Below are positions 33,471 to 46,060 of a DNA stretch of 64,000 bases, piece after piece (positions within the stretch are counted from its first letter, which is position 1; each line of letters begins with the position of its first letter). The translations under genes and the position numbers were made by a program. The DNA is from Dolomedes plantarius (lineage: Eukaryota > Arthropoda > Arachnida > Araneae > Dolomedidae). The notes under the pieces were generated by a model. That model was given only the letters and a program-made list of their open reading frames with translations, did no database searches and was not told the origin of the DNA. The stretch is taken from assembly GCA_907164885.2 (NCBI GenBank), contig OU015492.1, positions 203,986,297-204,050,296 of the forward strand, written 5' to 3'.

Positions 33471-36400
33471 CGAAAACGACTGATATCACTGTCAAATCCA
33501 TAGTTTTCGGGGTCACTGAGATTAATATTGACACTCCCGATGTCGTATAAGTGCAAGTTCAGCCCCATTAGCATATGGGGGGCTGGGGGGGGTAGGGGGA
33601 ATATAAAATCTCCAAAATGATCGAGAGTAGTGTCGAATCCATAGTTTTAGGGGTCTCTGAGATTAACAGTGACACTCCCGATGTCGTTTATGTGCAAGTT
33701 CAGTCCCCATTACCATAGGGAGTGGGGGGGAGAGAGAAGGGGGGAATATGAAATCTCCAAAATGACCGAGAGTAGTGTCGAACCCATAGTTTTCGGGGTC
33801 GCTGAGATTAATAGTGACACTCCCTATGTCGTTTAAGTGGAAGTTGAGCCCCCCTATGTTAATGGGGGGGCTCAAGACGGGGGATATAAAATGTCCAAAA
33901 TGACCTAGAGTAGTGTCGAATTCATAGTGTTCGAGGTCGCTGAAAGGAACAGTGGCAATCCGAATGCCGTTTAAGTGAGAGTTCGCACACCCCCAATCGA
34001 CGTTGGGGGGGAGGCGGGGAGGGAAGATAAAATGTCCAAAATGACCGAGAGTAGTGTCGAATCCATAGTTTTCGGGGTCGCTGAGATTAACAGTGACATT
34101 CCCGATGCCTTTTATGTGAAAGATCAGCCCCATTACCATAGTGGGGGGGAGAAGGGGGGAATATAAAATCTGTAAAATGACCGAGAGTAGTGTCGAATCC
34201 ATAGTTTTCGGGGTCACTGAGAGGAACAGTGGCAATTCCAATACCGTTTAAGTGCGAGTTCAGCCCCTCCCATCAACGTTGGAGGGGAGGCGGGGGAGAA
34301 GACAAAATGGCCAAAATGACCGAGAGTAGTGTCGAATCCATAGTTTTCGGGGTCACTGAGAGGAACAGTGGCAATTCCAATACCGTTTAAGTGCGAGTTC
34401 AGCCCCTCCCATCAACGTTGGAGGGGAGGCGGGGGGAGAAGACAAAATTCTCAAAATGACCGAGAGTAGTGTCGAATCCATAGTTTTCGGGGTCAATGAG
34501 AGGAACAGTGGCAATTCCAATACCGTTTAAGTGCGAGTTCAGCCCCTCCCATCAACGTTGGTGGGGAGGCGGGGGGAGAAGACAAAATGCCCAAAATGAC
34601 CGAGAGTAGTGTCGAATCCATAGTTTTCGGGGTCACTGAGAGGAACAGTGGCAATTCCAATACCGTTTAAGTGCGAGTTCAGCCTCTCCCATCAACGTTG
34701 GAGGGGAGGCGGGGGGAGAAGACAAAATTCTCAAAATGACCGAGAGTAGTGTCGAATCCATAGTTTTCGGGGTCACTGAGAGGAACAGTGGCAGTTCCAA
34801 TACCGTTTAAGTGCGAGTTCAGCCCCTCCCATCAACGTTGGAGGGGAGGCGGGGGGGAGAAGACAAAATGCCCAAAATGACCGAGAGTAGTGTCGAATCC
34901 ATAGTTTTCGGGGTCACTGAGAGGAACAGTGGCAATTCCAATACCGTTTAAGTGCGAGTTCAGCCCCTCCCATCAACGTTGGTGGGGAGGCGGGGGGAGA
35001 AGACAAAATGCCCAAAATGACCGAGAGTAGTGTCGAATCCATAGTTTTCGGGGTCACTGAGAGGAACAGTGGCAATTCCAATACCGTTTAAGTGCGAGTT
35101 CAGCCTCTCCCATCAACGTTGGAGGGGAGGCGGGGGGAGAAGACAAAATTCTCAAAATGACCGAGAGTAGTGTCGAATCCATAGTTTTCGGGGTCACTGA
35201 GAGGAACAGTGGCAATTCCAATACCGTTTAAGTGCGAGTTCAGCCCCTCCCATCAACGTTGGAGGGGAGGCGGGGGGAGAAGACAAAATGCCCAAAATGA
35301 CCGAGAGTAGTGTCGAATCCATAGTTTTCGGGGTCACTGAGAGGAACAGTGGCAATTCCAATACCGTTTAAGTGCGAGTTCAGCCCCTCCCATCAACGTT
35401 GGAGGGGAGGCGGGGGGAGAAGACAAAATTCTCAAAATGACCGAGAGTAGTGTCGAATCCATAGTTTTCGGGGTCAATGAGAGGAACAGTGGCAATTCCA
35501 ATACCGTTTAAGTGCGAGTTCAGCCCCTCCCATCAACGTTGGTGGGGAGGCGGGGGGAGAAGACAAAATGCCCAAAATGACCGAGAGTAGTGTCGAATCC
35601 ATAGTTTTCGGGGTCACTGAGAGGAACAGTGGCAATTCCAATACCGTTTAAGTGCGAGTTCAGCCCCTCCCATCAACGTTGGAGGGGAGGCGGGGGGAGA
35701 AGACAAAATTCTCAAAATGACCGAGAGTAGTGTCGAATCCATAGTTTTCGGGGTCACTGAGAGGAACAGTGGCAGTTCCAATACCGTTTAAGTGCGAGTT
35801 CAGCCCCTCCCATCAACGTTGGAGGGGAGGCGGGGGGAGAAGACAAAATGCCCAAAATGACCGAGAGTAGTGTCGAATCCATAGTTTTCGGGGTCAATGA
35901 GAGGAACAGTGGCAATTCCAATACCGTTTAAGTGCGAGTTCAGCCCCTCCCATCAACGTTGGTGGGGAGGCGGGGGGAGAAGACAAAATGCCCAAAATGA
36001 CCGAGAGTAGTGTCGAATCCATAGTTTTCGGGGTCACTGAGAGGAACAGTGGCAATTCCAATACCGTTTAAGTGCGAGTTCAGCCTCTCCCATCAACGTT
36101 GGAGGGGAGGCGGGGGGAGAAGACAAAATTCTCAAAATGACCGAGAGTAGTGTCGAATCCATAGTTTTCGGGGTCACTGAGAGGAACAGTGGCAGTTCCA
36201 ATACCGTTTAAGTGCGAGTTCAGCCCCTCCCATCAACGTTGGAGGGGAGGCGGGGGGAGAAGACAAAATGCCCAAAATGACCGAGAGTAGTGTCGAATCC
36301 ATAGTTTTCGGGGTCAATGAGAGGAACAGTGGCAATTCCAATACCGTTTAAGTGCGAGTTCAGCCCCTCCCATCAACGTTGGAGGGGAGGCGGGGGGAGA

Positions 36401-38892
36401 AGACAAAATTCTCAAAATGACCGAGAGTAGTGTCGAATCCATAGTTTTCGGGGTCACTGAGAGGAACAGTGGCAGTTCCAATACCGTTTAAGTGCGAGTT
36501 CAGCCCCTCCCATCAACGTTGGAGGGGAGGCGGGGGGAGAAGACAAAATGCCCAAAATGACCGAGAGTAGTGTCGAATCCATAGTTTTCGGGGTCACTGA
36601 GAGGAACAGTGGCAATTCCAATACCGTTTAAGTGCGAGTTCAGCCTCTCCCATCAACGTTGGAGGGGAGGCGGGGGGAGAAGACAAAATTCTCAAATGAC
36701 CGAGAGTAGTGTCGAATCCATAGTTTTCGGGGTCACTGAGAGGAACAGTGGCAGTTCCAATACCGTTTAAGTGCGAGTTCAGCCCCTCCCATCAACGTTG
36801 GAGGGGAGGCGGGGGGAGAAGACAAAATGCCCAAAATGACCGAGAGTAGTGTCGAATCCATAGTTTTCGGGGTCACTGAGAGGAACAGTGGCAGTTCCAA
36901 TACCGTTTAAGTGCGAGTTCAGCCTCTCCCATCAACGTTGGAGGGGAGGCGGGGGGAGAAGACAAAATTCTCAAAATGACCGAGAGTAGTGTCGAATCCA
37001 TAGTTTTCGGGGTCAATGAGAGGAACAGTGGCAATTCCAATACCGTTTAAGTGCGAGTTCAGCCCCTCCCATCAACGTTGGAGGGGAGGCGGGGGGAGAA
37101 GACAAAATGCCCAAAATGACCGAGAGTAGTGTCGAATCCATAGTTTTCGGGGTCACTGAGAGGAACAGTGGCAATTCCAATACCGTTTAAGTGCGAGTTC
37201 AGCCTCTCCCATCAACGTTGGAGGGGAGGCGGGGGGAGAAGACAAAATTCTCAAAATGACCGAGAGTAGTGTCGAATCCATAGTTTTCGGGGTCACTGAG
37301 AGGAACAGTGGCAGTTCCAATACCGTTTAAGTGCGAGTTCAGCCCCTCCCATCAACGTTGGAGGGGAGGCGGGGGGAGAAGACAAAATGCCCAAAATGAC
37401 CGAGAGTAGTGTCGAATCCATAGTTTTCGGGGTCAATGAGAGGAACAGTGGCAATTCCAATACCGTTTAAGTGCGAGTTCAGCCCCTCCCATCAACGTTG
37501 GTGGGGAGGCGGGGGGAGAAGACAAAATGCCCAAAATGACCGAGAGTAGTGTCGAATCCATAGTTTTCGGGGTCACTGAGAGGAACAGTGGCAATTCCAA
37601 TACCGTTTAAGTGCGAGTTCAGCCTCTCCCATCAACGTTGGAGGGGAGGCGGGGGGAGAAGACAAAATTCTCAAAATGACCGAGAGTAGTGTCGAATCCA
37701 TAGTTTTCGGGGTCACTGAGAGGAACAGTGGCAATTCCAATACCGTTTAAGTGCGAGTTCAGCCCCTCCCATCAACGTTGGAGGGGAGGCGGGGGGAGAA
37801 GACAAAATGCCCAAAATGACCGAGAGTAGTGTCGAATCCATAGTTTTCGGGGTCACTGAGAGGAACAGTGGCAATTCCAATACCGTTTAAGTGCGAGTTC
37901 AGCCTCTCCCATCAACGTTGGAGGGGAGGCGGGGGGAGAAGACAAAATTCTCAAAATGACCGAGAGTAGTGTCGAATCCATAGTTTTCGGGGTCACTGAG
38001 AGGAACAGTGGCAATTCCAATACCGTTTAAGTGCGAGTTCAGCCCCTCCCATCAACGTTGGAGGGGAGGCGGGGGGAGAAGACAAAATGCCCAAAATGAC
38101 CGAGAGTAGTGTCGAATCCATAGTTTTCGGGGTCACTGAGAGGAACAGTGGCAATTCCAATACCGTTTAAGTGCGAGTTCAGCCTCTCCCATCAACGTTG
38201 GAGGGGAGGCGGGGGGAGAAGACAAAATTCTCAAAATGACCGAGAGTAGTGTCGAATCCATAGTTTTCGGGGTCACTGAGAGGAACAGTGGCAGTTCCAA
38301 TACCGTTTAAGTGCGAGTTCAGCCCCTCCCATCAACGTTGGAGGGGAGGCGGGGGGAGAAGACAAAATGCCCAAAATGACCGAGAGTAGTGTCGAATCCA
38401 TAGTTTTCGGGGTCACTGAGAGGAACAGTGGCAATTCCAATACCGTTTAAGTGCGAGTTCAGCCCCTCCCATCAACGTTGGAGGGGAGGCGGGGGGAGAA
38501 GACAAAATGCCCAAAATGACCGAGAGTAGTGTCGAATCCATAGTTTTCGGGGTCGCTGAGATTAACAGTGACATTCCCGATGCCGTTTATGTGAAAGATC
38601 AGCCCCATTACCATAGTGGGGGGGGAGAAGGGGGAATATAAAATCTTTAAAATGACCGAGAGTAGTGTCGAATCCATAGTTTTCGGGGTCACTGTGAGGA
38701 ACAGTGGCAATTCCAATACCGTTTAAGTGCAAGTTCAGCCCACCCCCATTATCATGGGGGGGGCGACGGGGGAAAAAGTGGGGAATATAAAATCTCCAAA
38801 ATGACCGAGTGTAGTGTCGAATCCATAGTTTTCAGGGTCGCTGAGAATAATAGTGACACTCCCGATGTCGTTTAAGTGCAAGTTCAGCCCCC
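33471..38892 (+). repeat. 140-bp minisatellite array, ~39 units, with higher-order structure
   Basis: The unit reads AAAATGACCGAGAGTAGTGT, CGAATCCATAGTTTTCGGGG, TCACTGAGAGGAACAGTGGC, AATTCCAATACCGTTTAAGT, GCGAGTTCAGCCCCTCCCAT, CAACGTTGGAGGGGAGGCGG, GGGGAGAAGACAAAATG. About six divergent units (33471-34300) precede, and three follow, a core of 31 nearly identical units whose CCGAGAGTAG starts step by 140 bp from 34319 to 38519. Core units carry either ATGCCC or ATTCTC before AAAATGACC; the ATTCTC type is never adjacent to itself. Open frames such as 33663-34241 and 38459-38716 on the minus strand translate the unit (SDPENYGFDTTLGHF) but 140 is not a multiple of three, so the frame changes each unit. 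Confidence 0.97.
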
Positions 38893-39756
38893 CATATATA
38901 TATATATTTACATATATATAAAATGTATAAGATATCCCGTTCCAAAGAGGGAACCGGAAAAATGGACCTCGTAAGCTAAAGGTTAAAGAAAATCACTATA
39001 ATATATCAATTATAAGTAAATATAATCAGAAAAATATCAAATATCAACTATAAGAATCAAGGAAGCTTCCCGTAATATGTTTGCAAACGTGTTTTCATAT
39101 GTAAAAACTTGGTACCGCAACAATACAAAAATAAAAAAAAAATATTAAAAATCGCGTAAGAAATAATGATAGTAGATTTCAAAAACTGGTTGCGCTTCAG
39201 ATATTTATGATGTTTAATCCACTATTGTTGAAATTTAAATGCACAGTGTTTTGAAAGTGGAGGTTTGCTTCAATAAACGTAAATTTCCCTACTTTGTGCC
39301 GAAATTTCTACGAATTCGCTGTGACATTTTGATTCTGAATCCAAGCATCTAAAATTGTGCAATTATCTTACCTTTTTTTAGCGTCAAAGGCTAACAAAAT
39401 GTAGTGCGAGTCTGGATCAAACATTAAAGAAGGCAGGGCTATTGCCCCAAAGTCAACAATGTAGGTTTATATGTCTCCCATGTTAAGAAAACCAACAAAA
39501 CTGGCGATGTACTTGGCCAAAAGTCCCTGAGTAAGTGCCCGAGGCAGAGGGGAGATATCTCTCCAATTTGAAGCACGCTTGGGGAAGTTTATTCACCTTT
39601 TATAATTTTGCTTCATTTCAGTACACGGAGACCTTGCTAACGGAAAATAAATAATGTTTGTTGTTAAACTGTATAGATATTTGAGCTCCACAAATGTTGT
39701 TTGGATTGTTAGGAAAATTGACGCCTTTTGTTTATTTTACCTTTTCTCATTAATTT
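38893..39756. other. No gene recognised
   Basis: A short TA stretch follows the array, then unique-looking AT-rich sequence. Confidence 0.5.
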
Positions 39757-40369
39757 CTAGCTGAATACCCGTGCTTTGCTACGGACTACATTTTAGGATA
39801 ATTATAATGAAAAAATTAGGAAAAAGCTTTTTAGAGGATTAAATTATTAATTTATTTGAATTAAATTCTTAAATATCTTCCCTCTCAATTAGTCTAGTGG
39901 TTAAATTTTAAATCCTTAAAATCTCTAATTGTATTTTAGTAATTTTTTCGTCAATTTATTTCCTTGTTATGCACATGACGCAAAATTAGTTTGAAGTATC
40001 ACAAAAAGAAAAGAAACCACGTGATAAGCTCTTAATAAATTAATTTAAATTCTTAAAATTAATCTTTATAAATTCACCAAAAATCAGAAAAGAGGTAAAG
40101 ATTCGAAAAAGAAGGAATTTTTATGATTTTTTTGTGATATAAATTTTATAACCCTCAAATTATTATTGTAAATTCAAACTTAAAAAGTTACAAAAACAGA
40201 TTAAAAATTTAATTTTAAAAATCTAAGAAGAATTTTTCAAAAATCTTTCTTAGTGCACTCCTACTCTATATGAAGAATCACCATGCAAAATTTCAACCCT
40301 TTAGGTCCAGCGGTTTGGTCTGTGCGTTATCTGTCAGTCAGTCAGTCAGTCACGGGACTGTTTTATATA
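39757..40369 (-). mobile_element. Helitron-1 copy, 5' tip replaced by another element
   Basis: On the minus strand it ends GTCCGTAGCAAAGCACGGGT then ATTCAGCTAG, the hairpin and CTAG of Helitron-1. It contains the CTAAAGGGTTGAAATTTTGC block and the GACTGACTGACTGACAGATA subterminus. The TCTA start is interrupted by the VISITOR-like element whose border lies at 40370. Confidence 0.8.
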
Positions 40370-42035
40370 CATGGTGTCCATAATTAAACTTCCCTACTTT
40401 AAAGTTGTCTACCGTTGAAACTACTGTTCAGAAAGTTATGAAATTTTGTGTAGGACATACTGAAGGGATGGGGAATTTGTTTGAGTGAATAAATAATTAA
40501 TTAAAAATTTTACCACCAGAGGGCGTTTTTTGATGAATTACACATTTAGCCAACATTTACTATAGCTAAAAAAATTTGTTACAACAAGACATGTTCAACA
40601 TGACGGACATCATTTTCAGCTACTATTTGAAATCGTAAGATAGCATGTTCTACAGTTGACCGCAGTGTGTCCGGGGAAATGCTGAGAACATGTCGTGAAA
40701 TGCTGGCTTTCAGATCAGGTATAATTCTTCATTTATCAAGACTGACTAAATGTTTCACATGCCCCCAAAGCCAAAAGTCGCGTGGGTTGATGTCTGGGGA
40801 TTTGGGAGGCCACACATTAGGAGAGTGGCGGCTGATGACACGTTCTTCTGTAAAGTGATTTTTGAGAACGTTCTTAACACGAAGGCTAATCCGTGGAGGA
40901 GCTCCATCTTGCATGAAAATTGTTCGTGAAAGGCACTGATGTGATTGCAGATCTGAAGCAATTTTATTCAGTAACAAGGATGCATATCGCTCCCCGGTGA
41001 CCGAGCATGTTACTGGACCTCTAGGACTTAATTCCTCGATGAAATACGGGCCGAGAATAAAAAATGCAGAAAATCTACACTACACGTTTACTTTCGGTGA
41101 ATGCATCGGAACATCTAAGATTAAACGTTGATTTTCTAGTTCCCAAATTCGGCAGTTGTGAGTATTCACCGAACCGTCCAAACAAAAGTGTGATTCGTCT
41201 GTCCAGAGGATATTCCAAGGCCATTCTGCATCAACCTCAAGGCGAGCAAGAAACTCAAGTGAGAACCGCTGTCGAGTCTCGAGATCATGTGTAAGCAACC
41301 TCTGCACAAATTGAAGCTAGTACCGCTAATACCAGAGGATATTCCGCAAGAACTTCTGTACAGTTGTATGGGTTAGATCCAATGCTTGTGCCACACGACG
41401 GACACTGGTACTAGCCTGTTCGTTGGAAGCTCTGTCCTCTTCCACCTTAAGAGCAACCTTCTCTACAGCTTGTGCGGTAACAGGTTTTCTTCCTTTTCCA
41501 GAATGAATGTTAAAAGAACCAGTTTCTTCAAATTTGGCCACCATTAATCGAAGACCTTTAACGGTCAATGGACCTTTTCGTATCCCCTTCAAACCCCTTC
41601 ATCCCCTTCATCCCCTTCGTAGAGCAACTAGGGCTGAATTATCGTTTTGTTAAAATAATTTTACTAACAAATCTCGATCTGGTAATCGTAACGACGACAT
41701 TGTGATTAGCAATAGCAAGCACGCTGAAAAAAAATCTCCATGAAAGTTTCTAGGTTTTATAACAGCTTCTGCTCTACGTCGACAACAATTTATTTGCATA
41801 TTTGTTTTTTCTTCGTTCCTTCAAAACTTTTGTCCGAAATTTAGTTATCGAACAAGTTTCCGATCGATTTTGCAATCACTTTAAAGATTATGTAAAATTT
41901 AATGAGTATGAGTTATTGTGTTAGGGTGACCTATGGATAAAAAGATGATGAAATCTTTAGTAAAGAACTAGTCGTAAATGTGTAATTCATCAAAAACGCC
42001 CTCTGGTGGTGAAATTTTGAACATTTTTTTTATTT
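40370..42035 (-). mobile_element. VISITOR-like element B, right TIR truncated
   Basis: The left end CATGGTGTCCATAATTAAAC follows a TA. A subterminal inverted repeat, CACCAGAGGGCGTTTTTTGA at 40512 and TCAAAAACGCCCTCTGGTG near 41990, frames the coding region. The outermost ~125 bp expected at the right are missing. The transposase lies on the minus strand. Confidence 0.82.
40579..41700 (-). pseudogene. VISITOR-like mariner transposase, frameshifted
   Basis: The N-terminus is SSLRLPDRDLLVKLF from an ATG at 41698-41700. Next comes the helix-turn-helix region (LTVKGLRLMVAKFEETGSF, RRVAQALDLTHTTVQKFLRN). The catalytic core follows: EWPWNILWTDESHFCLDGSV with the first Asp, IFMQDGAPPRISLRVKNVLK with the second, and WPPKSPDINPRDFWLWGHV with the third. 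The C-terminus ends DVRHVEHVLL before TAA (40579-40581). Forty-two residues separate the last two Asp (NPRDF counted), close to the DD41D class called VISITOR. Damage: an in-frame TAA after VKLF, a CCCCTTCAT triplication at 41588-41618, at least two frameshifts, and a TGA after SLDK. The span fits a protein of about 350-370 residues. Confidence 0.85.
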
Positions 42036-43405
42036 GTCGATAAAAATTTATTCGTCGATAAATCTGAATTTGACACATCTGTCCATTTGTTGGCCTCCTG
42101 TTTTTTTCTGATCTCGTTAAGGGTGTTGAAAGTCTTGCTGTCTTGCAAAAGTTTGTTTGTAATTTAAATTTTTAATTTTTCGTGTTTTTTCGTGTTTTTT
42201 GGGTTTTAGCAATTAATGGCTAATGTCTAGGATTATGGTTAAAATGTATTGAATTCTAGTTTATGGTCTACGTAGTTCATTGAGTACTTTGTGTTGTATT
42301 TATTGTATTGTTTAATTAATATATGGTTAATGTGTTGATTATTAATGCATTGTTAGTATTTATATGAAATTACTATTGCACTTAATATTGTAACTGTAAG
42401 TGAATTGTGGATTTCCTGGGTGTCGTCTTATATGTAATACTCATGCGCTAGGAATCAACCGATGCAGTTCACTTATTTGTAAAATTTGTTATTGTAATTT
42501 GGAATATATAATTTAGTGTAATCTGTAAACTGTAGCTTTTAACAATTTGTAATTCGTGCTTTGTAACTTTTAATTCATGTAATTCAACATTTTCTCTACT
42601 TCAGGCTCTCTGGGCCGTGGTTATTTTTTGTTATTGCTTTTACTCAATTCAAACCGAATTGTCATATATTTCTAATAGTCGGGGATCACCTATGTATTCT
42701 CTGAAAATATGAATGTATTTGTATTTTAATTACTGATCTTTACAGTAAAAAAGAAAAGAGAGAAAAAAAAAGTCGGACGGAACAGCAGTGGTACCGGGGA
42801 CGCCTTTCTTCCCTCTTTTATTTTTCCCGTTGCTATCCCCTTTTCGTGAGGTTTAACTTTTAATTTTGTTTAATTCCGACTTGGTGGCAAATTAGTCATT
42901 GTGCTCGTCCTCCGGACTTAGTGCTGGCGGGATTGTTAAGGCGCGACCTGTTATCTTTCTCTTGCTGATACGCGAAAGCGTGGGGGGGGGGGGGCTGATG
43001 TGGAGTTTAGAGTTTTAGTGTTTTTTGTTTTTCACTTACTTCTGTAATCTTCGTGTTATACCTTGCGGTGCATGAGGAGATTTCAAATGAAACAATAAAA
43101 AAAAAATCAAAAAAAAATCTCAGATTTAAGATCAACTTACCTGGGAGTAAAAGTACGAGTAAAATAAAGGAAGACGGATTTTTCTCTTTTAATTCATAAT
43201 AAAAGATTCCCAAAAAAATATTTAATTATATGCGGCGAGATAAAAAAAATACCATGCGTTTATAGTGAGTCTTAAAATGTTTATAGTGAGTCTTTGAATT
43301 ACCATTTAGCACAGGGGTTATAACCTTTTTATGTCTACCATTCCCTCTTGAATGATATTCATATCGTGCACCCCAGTCTCGAGGCCTCTAAATAAATACA
43401 CACAT
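42036..43405. other. No gene recognised
   Basis: AT-rich with a poly(G) run at 42983-42994 next to GATACGCGAAAGCG, a 14-mer also present at 54227. No coding support. Confidence 0.45.
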
Positions 43406-43406
43406 T

Positions 43407-43461
<55 letters not shown>

Positions 43462-43462
43462 T
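43406..43462. repeat. (CA)n(TA)n(TG)n microsatellite
   Basis: Compound and partly palindromic: CA repeats, TA repeats, then GT repeats. Confidence 0.95.
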
Positions 43463-43896
43463 TAATAAATTAAATATTATGCCCCCTCCATTCTATCAAT
43501 TAAATTCCCCTTCCTAAATCAAATCCGCAGTAATCTTAATTTATCGCTTAATTTATACCCTTAGCAATAGAACTTCCCATGAAACGTATGCCTATGCATT
43601 TCTACACGTGTACATCTCCGGATTCAGAGGCGTGGGTTTGCATCGCGAGCCCCAATATTCTGCTGACCCTTCAAAATATAGTTACATGTACCTCGCCTCT
43701 CGCGCGTAAGGTTGAAACGCGATATTAGCTCCCGAGCCATCTTCTGTAATGGACGGATGTACTTTTGTCGCTGTAGTAAACGATTCGGCCAGACTGCATC
43801 AAAATTCTATTCCTTTCAAGCTGAGTCTAGCTCCAGCCATGTAAATATGAGCTAGTTTTACTTTTCAAATTATATTTAAGAAAGTGATGTAATGGA

Positions 43897-44047
<151 letters not shown>

Positions 44048-44121
44048 AATTCTAGTAAAATACATTCTTCACATTGCCTCACCAGGTTAAGAACCCCTGA
44101 TTTAAAGTAAATAATAACTCT

Positions 44122-44208
44122 CTGTCAACCGCTTGCCAGAACCGGGTCACGGTCATCTAATGTCGAAACTGGAATTTTACCAACTGAACTACACCAGCGA
44201 TATTAGGA
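44122..44208 (-). ncRNA. tRNA-like sequence (possible SINE head)
   Basis: The minus strand reads GCTGGTGTAGTTCAGTTGG, a good box A, and GACCCGGTTCTGGC, a weak box B, about 40 nt apart. The T-loop lacks the usual TTCGA, so it is not a functional tRNA. Confidence 0.45.
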
Positions 44209-44947
44209 ATTCTCACTTTATGAAGTCTATTTCTTCAACTTATTATTAATGCTTGGAATGCTTTTCCAACAAATTCTTAAATATTAAAGTGATTTCGCTG
44301 AAATTTTTAGAAGGAAATTATACTACTAGATACAATAAAATTCAAAACGAAGAAATGTTATTTTTACAGTTTGTGTAATGTATGTACTGTTGTGTAATGA
44401 ATATAGACTAATTTAGTTATCTTAATAGTTTATTGGAGAGAGGATGGAAATAAATCAAGAGATATACTGTCGAGTATTTGATTTTAGTTCCTCTGACATG
44501 TAGAGGCACTTCGGCGTCGTTGGAAATATAATTTACGATGAAAATATTTGACGTTAAATATTTGCTTAATGTTTTCTAACTATATTTTGATCACTGGGGA
44601 AACAAAATGGTAGAATTTAAATGTCAAAGTAATGTTAAAATATGCTTAGTGATACTAGTGTCTCACTAACCAAAAATCTTTAAATAAAATTTTCTCTAAT
44701 AGAAGTGATAGTTTGAGTCATAGTTCGATATATTTATAGCCTTGTTCTAACGTTTTTGTATAACTTTTTATTCATTTAACTTGGAATTAATCCTAATTAC
44801 TCGAAATTTGATTCTGTAGCGTAATAACACAAAAAATATCATGAATGGATTATTTTTGCTATTGTGTTATTATATTAAAAGTTACTAGATTTAATTTCCC
44901 ATAAATAAGCTGGTCCTTCATGTTTATTGCAAACAATATATAGAATA
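44209..44947. other. No gene recognised
   Basis: AT-rich sequence without supported features. Confidence 0.5.
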
Positions 44948-45207
44948 AGTATGCCGAATAAGAGACATCATTTTATTTTCATATATAACTAGGGAATTAA
45001 GTGAGGGATTAGAGTACTAACTTGATATCCTTTTAATACATACATTTTGCTACATATAACAATGACAGAAAATTGAAAATAACCTTACAGTTTTCTTGTA
45101 TTAAATTATAAACATAAGTGTTCCATTTTTGGGGTCTGGGAAAAGTAGTCCTAATATGAGACCCCCATTCTAGAACTCTAAATATGAACTCTAAATATGA
45201 ACTTTAT

Positions 45208-45250
45208 TTCAGTAATTCATGAAATAATCGTGATTTCATGAATTACTGAA
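45208..45250. repeat. Perfect 18-bp inverted repeat
   Basis: TTCAGTAATTCATGAAAT and its exact complement flank AATCGTG inside the pogo element. It could be a separate foldback insertion or a regulatory hairpin. Confidence 0.8.
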
Positions 45251-45369
45251 AAGTTCGTAAAAACAAAACTGTACACAATAATTAGATAACAGTTACCTAT
45301 ATACACTAATAGGGGAAAAAGAAAAGTGACATTTTAAACAAATTAGTTGGTTTACACTACAGGCTTTGT

Positions 45370-46060
45370 TTACTTTTTGTTTTTAGATTCAAACTTTTCG
45401 CATTGTTTACAAATAAAAAGTTCGTCAGCTCCACAATTTTCATAGGCCCACCTGAAACACCTTCTACATTGACTCCATTGCTCTCCCTGTTTGTCTTCTG
45501 AAGATAAACAACCACAAAAAGGCATTCAGCGTCATTTTCATCAATGCTATCATCACTGTTGTCATGGAGAGAAAGTTTTTCATCATCTTCAAATGAGCTG
45601 AGATCTTCATAGCTATAATTAGACTTATTCGTTCTCTGTTTTTTAACTAGTATTTTTATCCATCCTTAATTTTCCCCTTCCTGTAGGGACCCTTTTCCTT
45701 TTCCTTTTCCCTTTATTGTTTCCTTATCCTTTTTTTTATCTTGATCTACTTTTCCTTGTTTATCCTTTGATTTCTTATCTTTCAGATCTATTCCTTTTTT
45801 TCTTGTAGAAAACAAAGTTTTTTTTCGAATATGCTGCAAATTCTTTTATTAATGCTATCAATCAATTTATTTTTATAGTGCGATGATGTAGTAATATCGG
45901 CTTTACGGGCTTCACTTGGTTTCGAGGTGTTTTTCTCAGGTAACGTAGGCAAGGGATTTATTTCTTCAGGAGTCACTAAGAACTGGTTTGAACTTGTTTG
46001 ATCAATACCTTCCACATTGTCACTACTGCTACATGGTTGTGGATTTTGCCTCGGCGTCAT
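45370..46060 (-). pseudogene. Pogo/jerky-type DDE transposase, C-terminal tail
   Basis: The minus strand reads VTPEEINPLPTLPEKNTSKP, then SEARKADITTSSHYKNKLID, the linker typical of pogo/Tigger (DDE_1) transposases (VTPxxIxPxPxxP...KxAxIxTSSPYKxxL). After a Lys-rich low-complexity stretch and a frame change it reads GEQWSQCRRCFRWAYENCGA, DELFICKQCEKFESKNKK and a TAA at 45370-45372. That last part has the spacing W-x2-C-x2-C-x2-W-A-x3-C...C-x2-C of the PHD-like cysteine tail found in this family. The CENP-B DNA-binding part and the DDE core are not in the element, so it is a deletion derivative. Confidence 0.75.

Noticed and set aside
33471..38892. CRISPR-like array
   Set aside because: Whole 140-bp units are repeated with no unique spacers, in a eukaryotic transposon-rich context; it is a minisatellite.
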